Assembly (NCBI GenBank): GCA_963728845.1
Contig: CAVSLS010000041.1
Span: 1 to 64,000, forward strand
Reading direction: 5' to 3'
Source: Bog-473 sp963728845
GTDB lineage: Bacteria; Actinomycetota; Acidimicrobiia; Acidimicrobiales; RAAP-2
Length of the DNA: 64,000 bases
The translations under genes were made by a program, and so were the position numbers. Positions 8,596 through 18,051 of the stretch are shown one piece after another. Numbering within the stretch: the first letter of the stretch is position 1; each line of letters starts with the position of its first letter. The notes beneath the pieces were generated by a model. It did no database searches. It had not been told where the DNA came from and saw nothing but the letters and a program-made list of their open reading frames with translations.

Positions 8596-9669
8596 ATGGG
8601 GAAAACCGACGACTACCGCACCCGGGCGCGCCGGCCCCTCGCCTGGGGCGTCCTGGCGACTGCCGGACTCGCCGGGCTGGTCATGAGCGCCTGTGCCTCT
8701 GATCCGGTGCACCACGATGCCCTCAAGCCCACGTCGACGACCACGACGTCGACCACCGCCCCCGCGCCTCCCTGCCCTCTCACCGGGTTGCCGGCCCCCA
8801 ACGGCAGCGTCCCCCAGCGGCCCGCCATGGCGGTGAAGATCGACAACTATCCGGCCGGACGACCCCAATCGGGGCTCGACAAGGCTGACATCGTGTTCGA
8901 AGAGCCCGTCGAGGGGGGCATCACCCGCTACGCCGCGGTGTTCCAGTGCCAGAACGTGGCGTTGATCGGTCCCGCCCGCTCTGCCCGCAACATCGACATC
9001 GGCATCCTCGGGCAGCTGGGCAACCCCCTCGAAGCCCACGTGGGCGGCATCAATCCGGTCCTCGCCAACATCAACGCGTCGCCGATCGTCAACGTCGACC
9101 TCGGCGCCAGCAACTCGCTGATGATCCACCCGCCCGGGAAGGTGCCGCCAGATGCCGACTACACCTCGACGGCCATCGTCTACAACACGCACCCCACCAT
9201 GACCACCCCGCCCCAGCCGCTGTTCACCTACTCGACGACTCCGCCCGCAGGCGGAACCCCGGTCTCGACCATGCACATCCCCTTCTCGGGCACGTCCGAC
9301 GTCACCTGGAAGTGGAACCCGGGCACCAATACCTTCCAGCGCTTCTACGGGCAGATGCCCGACATGTTGGCCAACAACGTGCAGAACGCAGCGACGAACG
9401 TGGTGGTGCAGTACGTGCAGATCAGCTACGGGCCGTGGGCCGAGAACTCCGGAGGCGGTCTGGAGGTGCAGGCGGACCTGTACCCCAACGCCTCCGGCAC
9501 CGCCGTCGTCTACCGCAACGGGATGGCCTTCAACGCCACCTGGCATCGATCCACCCTCGGGTCGCCGACGCAGTTCGTCAACGCGCTCGGCGTGCCGATC
9601 CCGTTGCAACCCGGCCAGACCTGGGTCGAGCTGGTGCCGAACACCATCATCGCCAGCACGACGCCGTAG
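8596..9669 (+). CDS. DUF3048 domain lipoprotein (YerB-like)
   Basis: About 357 residues. A hydrophobic segment from about residue 15 ends in the lipobox LVMSAC, predicting lipid attachment to the cysteine and location on the outer face of the membrane. A Thr/Ser-rich linker follows, then the two-part DUF3048 domain with MAVKIDNYPAGRPQSGLDKAD, FEEPVEGGITRYAAVF and PARSARNID, and later a W-rich half. No enzymatic role is known; B. subtilis YerB is a relative. The ATG at 8596 is preferred over an earlier in-frame GTG at 8563. It follows the Tat-exported gene by 66 bases and may be co-transcribed. Confidence 0.85.
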   Translation: MGKTDDYRTRARRPLAWGVLATAGLAGLVMSACASDPVHHDALKPTSTTTTSTTAPAPPCPLTGLPAPNGSVPQRPAMAVKIDNYPAGRPQSGLDKADIVFEEPVEGGITRYAAVFQCQNVALIGPARSARNIDIGILGQLGNPLEAHVGGINPVLANINASPIVNVDLGASNSLMIHPPGKVPPDADYTSTAIVYNTHPTMTTPPQPLFTYSTTPPAGGTPVSTMHIPFSGTSDVTWKWNPGTNTFQRFYGQMPDMLANNVQNAATNVVVQYVQISYGPWAENSGGGLEVQADLYPNASGTAVVYRNGMAFNATWHRSTLGSPTQFVNALGVPIPLQPGQTWVELVPNTIIASTTP

Positions 9670-9706
9670 CCGGACCCTGGGGAGAGCTCGCAGGACACCG
9701 AGGTGT

Positions 9707-10624
9707 CTAGGTCGGCGGCTTCCGCGCGACGACCGCGAGCAACAAGCAGTCCTCCGCCGCCGCGAACACGCCCGGGTGCGCGCTGGCTTCGGCCTCGTCG
9801 AACACGCCCGCCGCCGCGCCCTGGCGCATCAGGTTGAGGCCCTTGCACTCGGTCACTTCGAAGCCGGCCCGCTCGAGCTTGGCCACCAGCGCGCCCGCCG
9901 CGTACTCAATCTTGTGGTCGTGGTTCATCGGTGCGTCCGATCGCAGCCGCCACAGCGGTCCGTTGGGCGTGTCGAGGCAGAACCATCCGCCCGGAGCAAG
10001 CACCCGGAAGGCCTCCCGCGCCACCGTGTCGCCCTCGGCTTCGGTCACGTGCTCAATGGACTGGCCGCTGTAGACGAGGTCGAACGAACCGTCCTCGTAA
10101 CGCCCGAGGTCGACCATGGAGTGGAAGGCGAATTCCACCGGCCCGAGCTCGGAGAGCACCGTGTCGCCCGTCGAGCCGCCCCGGTAGATGGTGTCGCGCT
10201 CATCAACCGGCAAGTCGACCACGACGAGGCGCTCGAAAGGGTACGGGTAGCCCAGGTGCACCAGCGCCCCGTCCGGCAGGCCCTGGTGGGTCCCACCGAG
10301 ATCGAGGATACGGGCGGCCGGGGGGAGCCCGGCCACGAACTCGCTGCGGCTGACGTGCATGGACAGGAGCACGTTGGTGATGGGCACGCGGCGGCGGAAC
10401 TCCTCGGAGTGAGCGAGCGCCTCGGCGACGCCGTGCCGGGAGAGCTCTCCGCTGGCCAGCTTCGTGGCGTACTCGGCTCCTCCCGCCGGATCGGGTTCGC
10501 GGTCGAGGATCACGTTGAAGGCGATGCGCACCGCGTGCTTGGGCGGGAGGTACCGGAAGGGCACGGAGGGCACGAGTCGATCGAGGACGCGGGATACCCG
10601 AAGCTTCCATTCACTGGCTGGCAC
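9707..10624 (-). CDS. DUF4214-like domain fused to a SAM methyltransferase
   Basis: A 305-residue protein in two parts. Residues about 30-75 resemble DUF4214, a helical domain often found in cell-surface and glycan-linked proteins (ILDREPDPAGG, then HSEEFRRR). From about residue 100 a class I methyltransferase fold follows, with ARILDLGGTHQGLP as the SAM-binding strand and loop, FDLVYSGQSIEHV, and AFRVLAPGGWFCLDTP as the family 11 mark. The fusion suggests methylation of a glycan or lipid-linked substrate. The start is GTG with no clear ribosome site. It lies downstream of recA on the same strand, where recX would often be. Confidence 0.75.
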   Translation of the reverse strand: MPASEWKLRVSRVLDRLVPSVPFRYLPPKHAVRIAFNVILDREPDPAGGAEYATKLASGELSRHGVAEALAHSEEFRRRVPITNVLLSMHVSRSEFVAGLPPAARILDLGGTHQGLPDGALVHLGYPYPFERLVVVDLPVDERDTIYRGGSTGDTVLSELGPVEFAFHSMVDLGRYEDGSFDLVYSGQSIEHVTEAEGDTVAREAFRVLAPGGWFCLDTPNGPLWRLRSDAPMNHDHKIEYAAGALVAKLERAGFEVTECKGLNLMRQGAAAGVFDEAEASAHPGVFAAAEDCLLLAVVARKPPT

Positions 10625-10650
10625 GGCACCATTGTGCTCCGGACCAGGAG

Positions 10651-10677
10651 CACTCCGGGGCGGTCACCCCGGGAGTG
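10651..10677 (-). terminator. candidate hairpin terminator after recA
   Basis: CACTCC pairs with GGAGTG and an inner GGGG with CCCC, giving a strong GC stem with one bulged G. It lies between the recA stop and the next minus-strand start. There is no clear T run, which is common for actinobacterial terminators. Confidence 0.4.
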
Positions 10678-10726
10678 AGTGGGAGACCGCCCGGAGGCTC
10701 TGGTGCCGTGGAAGGCGAGGGTGGCG

Positions 10727-12871
<2,145 letters not shown>

Positions 12872-13026
12872 CTGCCTCTCTCCTCTTCTCTGTCCCGTTC
12901 CTCTGTCCTGCGATTGTCTGTTCTGCGACGGTTCGGCGAACCGTGCCGGTCTTGTGGCCGGTCCCCTGCGGGTGACCCTACGGCGAGGGTGTGACGGTCC
13001 CGCCGGCGCTACGTTTCGCAGCATAA

Positions 13027-13040
13027 CGAACGTGTGTTCG
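13027..13040. promoter_or_regulatory. LexA-binding SOS box upstream of recA
   Basis: CGAAC, four bases, then GTTCG: a perfect match to the GAAC-N4-GTTC core of the actinobacterial and Gram-positive LexA box. It lies about 155 bases before the recA start and about 165 bases before the divergent secreted protein, so it could affect either. DNA damage control of recA is inferred. Confidence 0.75.
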
Positions 13041-13205
13041 TACGACGCGGATGCTCCCGCCGGCTGGGTGGAACGGCGGGAGAACGGTCCCCACCGCCCC
13101 CGAATCCGTCCCGGAAACGCGTGGCGGCCGTGACCGAGAGGCGTGCCGGTGACGTGCGAAGCTGACGGTTCCCGGGGCGGGAACGGGAGATTCGGAGGGC
13201 AGCTG

Positions 13206-13928
13206 GTGTTCAGACGAAGGGTGGTGGCCGGCATCCTGCTGGCCGGCCCCGTGCTCGGCGTGACGGCGGCGCAGGCCGGCCCTGCCGCGGCCACGAGCCC
13301 CCCCGTCAACGCGTCGACGCTCTACCGTCAGGCCGTGGCGACGACACAATCGTGGTCGGTCCACTACAACTCGACCTCGACGCAGTCGAAGCAGACCCTG
13401 GTCGTGGCCGGGGACGCCGGGCCGGCGTCGGGGAGCCAGACCGTGAGCATGGGCACGGGCACCATCACGATCCTCGTGATCGGCGGGACCACCTACATCA
13501 AGGGCAACGCCGGTGGACTCCAGAACCTGGCCGGTCTCAGCGCGACCCAGGCGGCCGAGGCTACGGGCCAGTGGATCGAGTTCTCCACGAACAACGTTGC
13601 ATTCGCCCAGGTGGTCGCAGGTGTGCGCTCACACGACGTCGCCACCCAGCTGATGCTCAAGGGGCCAGTCTCTCTCGGGCGCCGGCGGACGCTCGACGGG
13701 TATGCCGTCGATGCCATCGACGGGAAGCAGACCTTCGAACGCAAGGAGGTCCACGTCGTCCTGTACGTGCGCGCCCAGGGGACCCACCTCCCGGTGGAGG
13801 AGGACTCGCTTGACGCGAAGGGGCAGCCCACCGCCGCCGAGCACGTGACCTACTCGAAGTGGGGCGAACTCGTGCGCCCAATGGCCCCCCAGGCCACCGT
13901 GTCCATCGGGCCGGTCAGCACCGCTTGA
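13206..13928 (+). CDS. secreted protein of unknown function, related to the next gene
   Basis: About 240 residues. Starting at the GTG at 13206 gives a textbook signal peptide (VFRRRVVAGILLAGPVLG then AQA-type cleavage). GGAGGG lies seven bases upstream, which decides this start over the longer frame at 13143. The mature part is Thr/Ser/Gly-rich with beta strands (YRQAVATTQSWSVHYNS, GTITILVIGGTTYIKGN). The layout resembles LppX/LprG-like lipid-carrier folds, but I do not see a proven match. It shares order and several segments with the protein at 14070, including VHVVLYVRAQGTHLPVEED versus VPVVLFVPASGTPLPIEED, so the two are tandem paralogues. Confidence 0.75.
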   Translation: MFRRRVVAGILLAGPVLGVTAAQAGPAAATSPPVNASTLYRQAVATTQSWSVHYNSTSTQSKQTLVVAGDAGPASGSQTVSMGTGTITILVIGGTTYIKGNAGGLQNLAGLSATQAAEATGQWIEFSTNNVAFAQVVAGVRSHDVATQLMLKGPVSLGRRRTLDGYAVDAIDGKQTFERKEVHVVLYVRAQGTHLPVEEDSLDAKGQPTAAEHVTYSKWGELVRPMAPQATVSIGPVSTA

Positions 13929-14069
13929 CGCCCGAGGCGGAACGCACGGCGGCCCGGAACCGACCCGATCCCGCTTGCCCACCTCGACGTGAGAGAATGG
14001 CACCTGTCCCCTACCGGCGAGCAGGCGCTCGGGCGCCGCCAGGCCGGGTCCTCCAGGAGAGTGAAGGTC

Positions 14070-14870
14070 ATGCGCCCCCTGCGCCAGTTCCCAATCAGCA
14101 CCGCCGCGACCGCCGGCGCCATCTCGGCCGTCGTCGCACTGACAGCCCTCACCGCCGGCACGTCCGCGGCCGCCGGCGCGGCCGCGACACCCGGGCAGAG
14201 CGCCCAGTCCGAGTACCAGGCCGCGATGAAGGCGGTGGGCACGCAGGGCGTGCACTTCAGCTCCTCGGCGCGACAGAGTGGCGTGACCATCACCGTGCAC
14301 GGCGACACCGGTGCCACCTCGGGCGCGCAGACGCTCATCGTGAAGAACGGATCGCTCAGCGAGCACCTGACGGCGTTGCTGGTCGGGTCCACCGGTTACA
14401 TCAACGCCAACGCCACCGCCCTCCACCACGTCATCGGCCTCACCAGCAACCAGTCGTCGAAGTACGCCGGCGCCTGGCTCTCCTTCCCCACCTCGAACAA
14501 CGGCCTTGCACAGCTGGTCACCGGCCTCCTCAACTCGCAGGTGCCGCGCGAGCTGGAGATGTCAGGGCCGTACACCTACGGCACCGCCACCTCGGTGAAC
14601 GGCAAGTCCGTGCTGGCGATCCACGGCTCCCAGGGCACGCAGACCGGCACGGTGCCGGTCGTCCTCTTCGTCCCGGCCTCCGGAACGCCCCTGCCCATCG
14701 AAGAGGACACCAACCCCGGCACCGGGGGCGGCTCATCGGCCATCCACGGCACGGTGTCCTTCTCCTCGTGGGGCGAGAAGACGACCGAGCGGGCGCCGGT
14801 CCACTCGGTATCGCTGCTGAAACTGGTCCCGGCCGCGACCTCGGGCGCCACCTCGACCACAGGGGGTTAG
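14070..14870 (+). CDS. secreted protein of unknown function, paralogue of the preceding gene
   Basis: About 266 residues with a signal peptide (RQFPISTAATAGAISAVVAL then AAAGAAA). AGGAG at 14055-14059 supports the ATG at 14070; an in-frame GTG at 14061 is too close to that site. The body repeats the pattern of the protein at 13206: YQAAMKAVGTQGVHFSSS, SEHLTALLVGSTGYINAN, AWLSFPTSNNGLAQLVTGL and LPIEEDTNPG. These match a common actinobacterial layout of a secreted domain probed by a bound hydrophobic ligand, but no ligand is known. The tandem pair may have arisen by local duplication. Confidence 0.75.
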   Translation: MRPLRQFPISTAATAGAISAVVALTALTAGTSAAAGAAATPGQSAQSEYQAAMKAVGTQGVHFSSSARQSGVTITVHGDTGATSGAQTLIVKNGSLSEHLTALLVGSTGYINANATALHHVIGLTSNQSSKYAGAWLSFPTSNNGLAQLVTGLLNSQVPRELEMSGPYTYGTATSVNGKSVLAIHGSQGTQTGTVPVVLFVPASGTPLPIEEDTNPGTGGGSSAIHGTVSFSSWGEKTTERAPVHSVSLLKLVPAATSGATSTTGG

Positions 14871-14875
14871 GCCCC

Positions 14876-15373
14876 GTGGCGCCCCGGCTCCAGGCCGTCC
14901 AGGGCGACATCACGGCCGAGCGGGTCGACGCGGTGGTGAACGCGGCCAACCGCCATCTGCGTGGCGGCGGGGGCGTCGACGGCGCCATCCACCGCGCAGC
15001 CGGCGCCGATCGACTGAAGGTCGCCTGCCGGGCCCTCGGCGGGTGCCCGCCCGGTGCGGCCGTCGTCACCGAGGGCTTCGACCTCCCCGCCCGCTTCATC
15101 ATCCACACGGTCGGCCCGGTCTGGCAGGGCGGCACGGCGGACGAGCCCGAGACGCTCGCCTCGTGCTACCGCGGCGCCCTGTCGGTCGCCGACGAGCTGG
15201 GCGCCCGCTCGGTTGCCTTCCCCGCCATCTCGACCGGGGTGTTCGGCTACCCCCCGGACCTCGCCGCCGAGGTCGCCGTGTCCACCGTCCGCGCCACGGA
15301 CACCGAAGTCACCCTGGTCCGCTTCGTCGCCTTCGACGCCGCCACGCTCGAGCACTACCTGGGCCTGCTCTGA
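14876..15373 (+). CDS. macro domain protein (O-acetyl-ADP-ribose deacetylase type)
   Basis: A 165-residue single macro domain of MacroD/YmdB type. QGDITAERVDAVVNAAN carries the adenine-binding Asp and the catalytic-loop Asn. GGGGVDGAIHRAAG is the glycine-rich loop, and AISTGVFGYPP binds the phosphates. Such enzymes remove ADP-ribose or its acetyl group from proteins or small molecules. The GTG at 14876 lies six bases after the previous stop. The gene seems unrelated in role to the two secreted proteins before it. Confidence 0.88.
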   Translation: MAPRLQAVQGDITAERVDAVVNAANRHLRGGGGVDGAIHRAAGADRLKVACRALGGCPPGAAVVTEGFDLPARFIIHTVGPVWQGGTADEPETLASCYRGALSVADELGARSVAFPAISTGVFGYPPDLAAEVAVSTVRATDTEVTLVRFVAFDAATLEHYLGLL

Positions 15374-15447
15374 GAGGAGCGATGCAAACGATTGCCGGTG
15401 CATGCCATATCCGATCGTCGCCCCACCCCGCCGCTTAACCTGACGAC

Positions 15448-16290
15448 GTGGCAGGCCGACGCCGACCCTCCAACCGCTACGAGCTGTTCACCTGCGCCTG
15501 GAAGGGTCACCACCTGGTCGGTGTCGGCGCCGCCGACATCAGTCCCTACGACGACATCGTGGCGCGCGAGTGCGACGGGGTGCGGTTCCATCGCTGCCTC
15601 CGCTGCGACGCGTGGGTCATGCACCCGATCCCGGAGCATCCGACCAGGGACCATGTGGAACGCCGGGAGGAGATTGAGGTGCCGGCGCGTGGCGCGGTCC
15701 TGCGGGACCGCTACGTGTTACGGCTGATCGCCGTCGATCGGGCCATTCACGTGGTTGTGTTGACGACCCTCGCCCTCGTGCTCTTCACCTTTGCCAGTCA
15801 CGATCAGTCGTTGCACCGCGACTACACCAACATCATGAACGACCTGGCGGGAGGTGACCCCGGTTCGACCCAGGCCCGGGGCATCCTCGGCTACTTCGGA
15901 CGGGCCTTCAAGTACTCACCGGCGCACCTCGTCACCTTGGGGTTGGTGCTCATCGCCTACGCGGCCCTCGAGGCGACGGAGATGGTGGGCCTGTGGTTGA
16001 ACAAGCGGTGGGCCGAATACCTGACCTTCGTCGCAACGACCGTGCTCATCCCCTACGAGATCTACGAACTGACGCTGCGGGTCAGCATTTTCAAGCTCGT
16101 CGTCCTGGCGATCAACCTGGCGGTCGCCATCTACCTCCTCCTGGCCAAGCGCCTCTTCGGCCTGCGCGGTGGGCACCGCGTCGAAATGGCACGCCGAGAG
16201 GCCTCGAGCGGCTGGGAGGCCATCGAGAAGGCCACGCCACGACGCGTGGGTTCATCGGAGCAGGACGAGCCCGCTCCCGCGTCGCTCTAG
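15448..16290 (+). CDS. DUF2127 membrane protein with N-terminal Cys/His segment
   Basis: A 280-residue protein. The first 60 residues hold YELFTCAWKGHHLVG and FHRCLRCDAWV, with a C-x2-C pair that may bind metal. From residue 95 four hydrophobic helices follow (VVVLTTLALVLFTFA; LVTLGLVLIAYAALEATEMVGLWL; YLTFVATTVLIPYEIYEL; LVVLAINLAVAIYLL), fitting DUF2127. No function is known for the family. The start is GTG. Its stop overlaps the end of the convergent hydrolase gene. Confidence 0.78.
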   Translation: MAGRRRPSNRYELFTCAWKGHHLVGVGAADISPYDDIVARECDGVRFHRCLRCDAWVMHPIPEHPTRDHVERREEIEVPARGAVLRDRYVLRLIAVDRAIHVVVLTTLALVLFTFASHDQSLHRDYTNIMNDLAGGDPGSTQARGILGYFGRAFKYSPAHLVTLGLVLIAYAALEATEMVGLWLNKRWAEYLTFVATTVLIPYEIYELTLRVSIFKLVVLAINLAVAIYLLLAKRLFGLRGGHRVEMARREASSGWEAIEKATPRRVGSSEQDEPAPASL

Positions 16291-16933
16291 AGCTCCTGGC
16301 GATAGGACTCCATCGGCTGACGAGCACGTCGGGGTGCCCAAGGGCGGGCAGGTGGCCACCGCGCATCTCGTCGGGTTCGATCCCCAATCGATCGCGGACC
16401 ACGCGTCGTTGGAACGTCGCGGGGAACAAGCGGTCGTCCTGGCAGAGCAAGAAACGCGTCGGCACGTCGGGCCACGCGTCGAGGGGCCACGGCTCCTCGA
16501 ACGGCGTCCCGGATTGCTCGCGGAGGTGTGACGGGAGTTCCGCCACCAGGTCGGCCGGCAGGTCGTGCGCAAAGATCTCCTGCGGGTCGAAGGGATCGGG
16601 GAACCTATGACCGGTGTTGGCCCACCACTCTCCTGGGGACTCACCCGGTCTGGGCACCATCGCGGCGACCAGGACGATGAGCCGGACGGGCAGCCGGCCG
16701 CAGACGAGCGGAGCGGTGAAGCCGCCGAGCGACTGGGCCACCACGACGACGTCATCGCGACCGCCCGCAGCCGCCACGACCTCGTCCGCGTAGTCGGAGA
16801 GCCCGGCGGAGTCGTCGTCGCAGGGCAAGTCGACGGCCACGGCGTCGTGTCCGAGCGCCTCGAGTTCTGGCTTCACCAGGTGCCAGTACCACGAGTCGGA
16901 CCCGGCTCCGTGAATGAGGACGTAGGTGCACAT
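16287..16933 (-). pseudogene. alpha/beta hydrolase with a 3'-end frameshift
   Basis: From the ATG at 16933 the protein reads MCTYVLIHGAGSDSWYW (oxyanion loop HGAG), VVVAQSLGGFTAP (nucleophile elbow Q-S-L-G) and LLCQDDRLFP (acid). MRGGHLPALGHPDVL supplies the catalytic His. The frame then runs into a non-conserved tail overlapping the neighbour, while another frame gives the expected ending MESYRQEL and a TAG at 16287. One missing base near 16315 explains this. The enzyme is probably whole in the cell if the shift is a sequence error. Its group includes esterases related to salicylate and nitrile esterases. Confidence 0.7.
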
Positions 16934-16974
16934 GGGACTCGGACGATACCGCGGTCGCCTGCGGGGCCAGCCGG

Positions 16975-17435
16975 TCAGGAGCGGCGCTGGCCGGCCTTGA
17001 TCATCTCGAGCGCCGTTCGACGCGGCGCCGCGTGGTCTCCTCCCGTTTCGCCTCGGCGATCCAGCGGGCGTACTCCTTGCGGTGCGTGAAGGACATGCGC
17101 TCGAAGTCGGCCTTGGCCCGCGGATCGGTCGCCAGCGCAGCCGCCAGCGCATCGGGCACCTCGACCGTCCGCGGTGCGAGGTCCAGCTCGAGGACGACGT
17201 CGACCTGCTGCCCGGCCCCCACGCCCGCGTCGTGGCGAACCTCGCGATTCAACCCCACCACGAACTCGCCGCCCATCCGGGCCACGCTCGTTCGCCACGT
17301 GTACCCGTCCACGGTGGCGACGACGGGGAATCGTTTGGCACCTTCACCGACGTCGGCGACCTGCGCAGCATTGAGAACGATGGCGGCCGCGGGGCCGTGT
17401 GCGCGCAGCTGCGTCGCGAACCGGATCACTCCCAT
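16975..17435 (-). CDS. DUF1905/YdeI-OmdA-like protein, 3' end frameshifted
   Basis: The frame starts MGVIRFATQLRAHGPAAAIVL (DUF1905 beta-barrel part). It continues with the YdeI/OmdA part: VEVPDALAAALATDP and FTHRKEYARWIAEAKREETTRRRVE. The frame then stops early at 17001, but the next frame gives the normal ending ALEMIKAGQRRS with a stop at 16975-16977. A single lost base near 17018 would join them. Family members are widespread in actinobacteria with no clear function. Convergent and divergent neighbours give no operon context. Confidence 0.7.
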
Positions 17436-17462
17436 CCCGACATTGTGGCGTTCGCCGCGGGA

Positions 17463-17972
17463 CTAGGAGATCGTCTTGACCCAGCGGCGCTCGACCAGCC
17501 TGTTCTTGGCCACGAAGATCTCCTCGGTACGCGTCCAGCCGGATTGCTCGGCGAGCCGGACCGCGGCACTCGTGTCCGGTATGTGACAGACCAGGTGGGT
17601 CGCCCCCGAATGCCGTGCCCAGCTCTCCTGGGCGACGAACAGGGCGGAGCCGACGCCCAGCCGCCGGTGGTTCTCCTCGACGAACAGCATGGCCAGGCGC
17701 CCTTCGCCGTGGTCGAGTCGGACGTGGCCCATCCCGACACAGGCCCGCGCCTCGTCGGCGACGTAGAGCGCCTGCTCGCCACCGAGCGCACAGGCGGTCG
17801 CGTACTCCGTCCAGTAGGCGTCCGGTGTCGCAAACACGTCGTTCAGCTCCACGCCGACGGCCAGTGGGATGCCCAGTGCCATCATGACGTGCAGACGACG
17901 GATGTGGCGCCAGTCCTCCGCGCGGCAACGCCGGATCGCCCACGTCACTAGGGGCTCCTCGGGGTCCTGCAT
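17463..17972 (-). CDS. GNAT family N-acetyltransferase
   Basis: About 169 residues. The acetyl-CoA site is the segment LAMLFVEENHRRLGVGSALF, with R-R-L-G-V-G as the Q/R-x-x-G-x-G/A motif, followed by a C-terminal helix and VRLAEQSGW as motif B. The ATG at 17972 is chosen because a GGGAG lies about ten bases upstream; a GTG at 17987 is possible. The substrate cannot be inferred. It is 27 bases from the YdeI-like gene on the same strand. Confidence 0.8.
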   Translation of the reverse strand: MQDPEEPLVTWAIRRCRAEDWRHIRRLHVMMALGIPLAVGVELNDVFATPDAYWTEYATACALGGEQALYVADEARACVGMGHVRLDHGEGRLAMLFVEENHRRLGVGSALFVAQESWARHSGATHLVCHIPDTSAAVRLAEQSGWTRTEEIFVAKNRLVERRWVKTIS

Positions 17973-18051
17973 AGAGAGGACTCCCACTGTACGGAGGATC
18001 GGGTACTCCCATCCGCTCCCTCACCCGATGCCGAGACGGTCCGGTCCGGTC

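Noticed and set aside
12978..13364. Upstream extension of the recA frame or a separate small gene
   Set aside because: The recA ATG at 12871 has a good ribosome site and the extension is low-complexity and crosses the LexA box.
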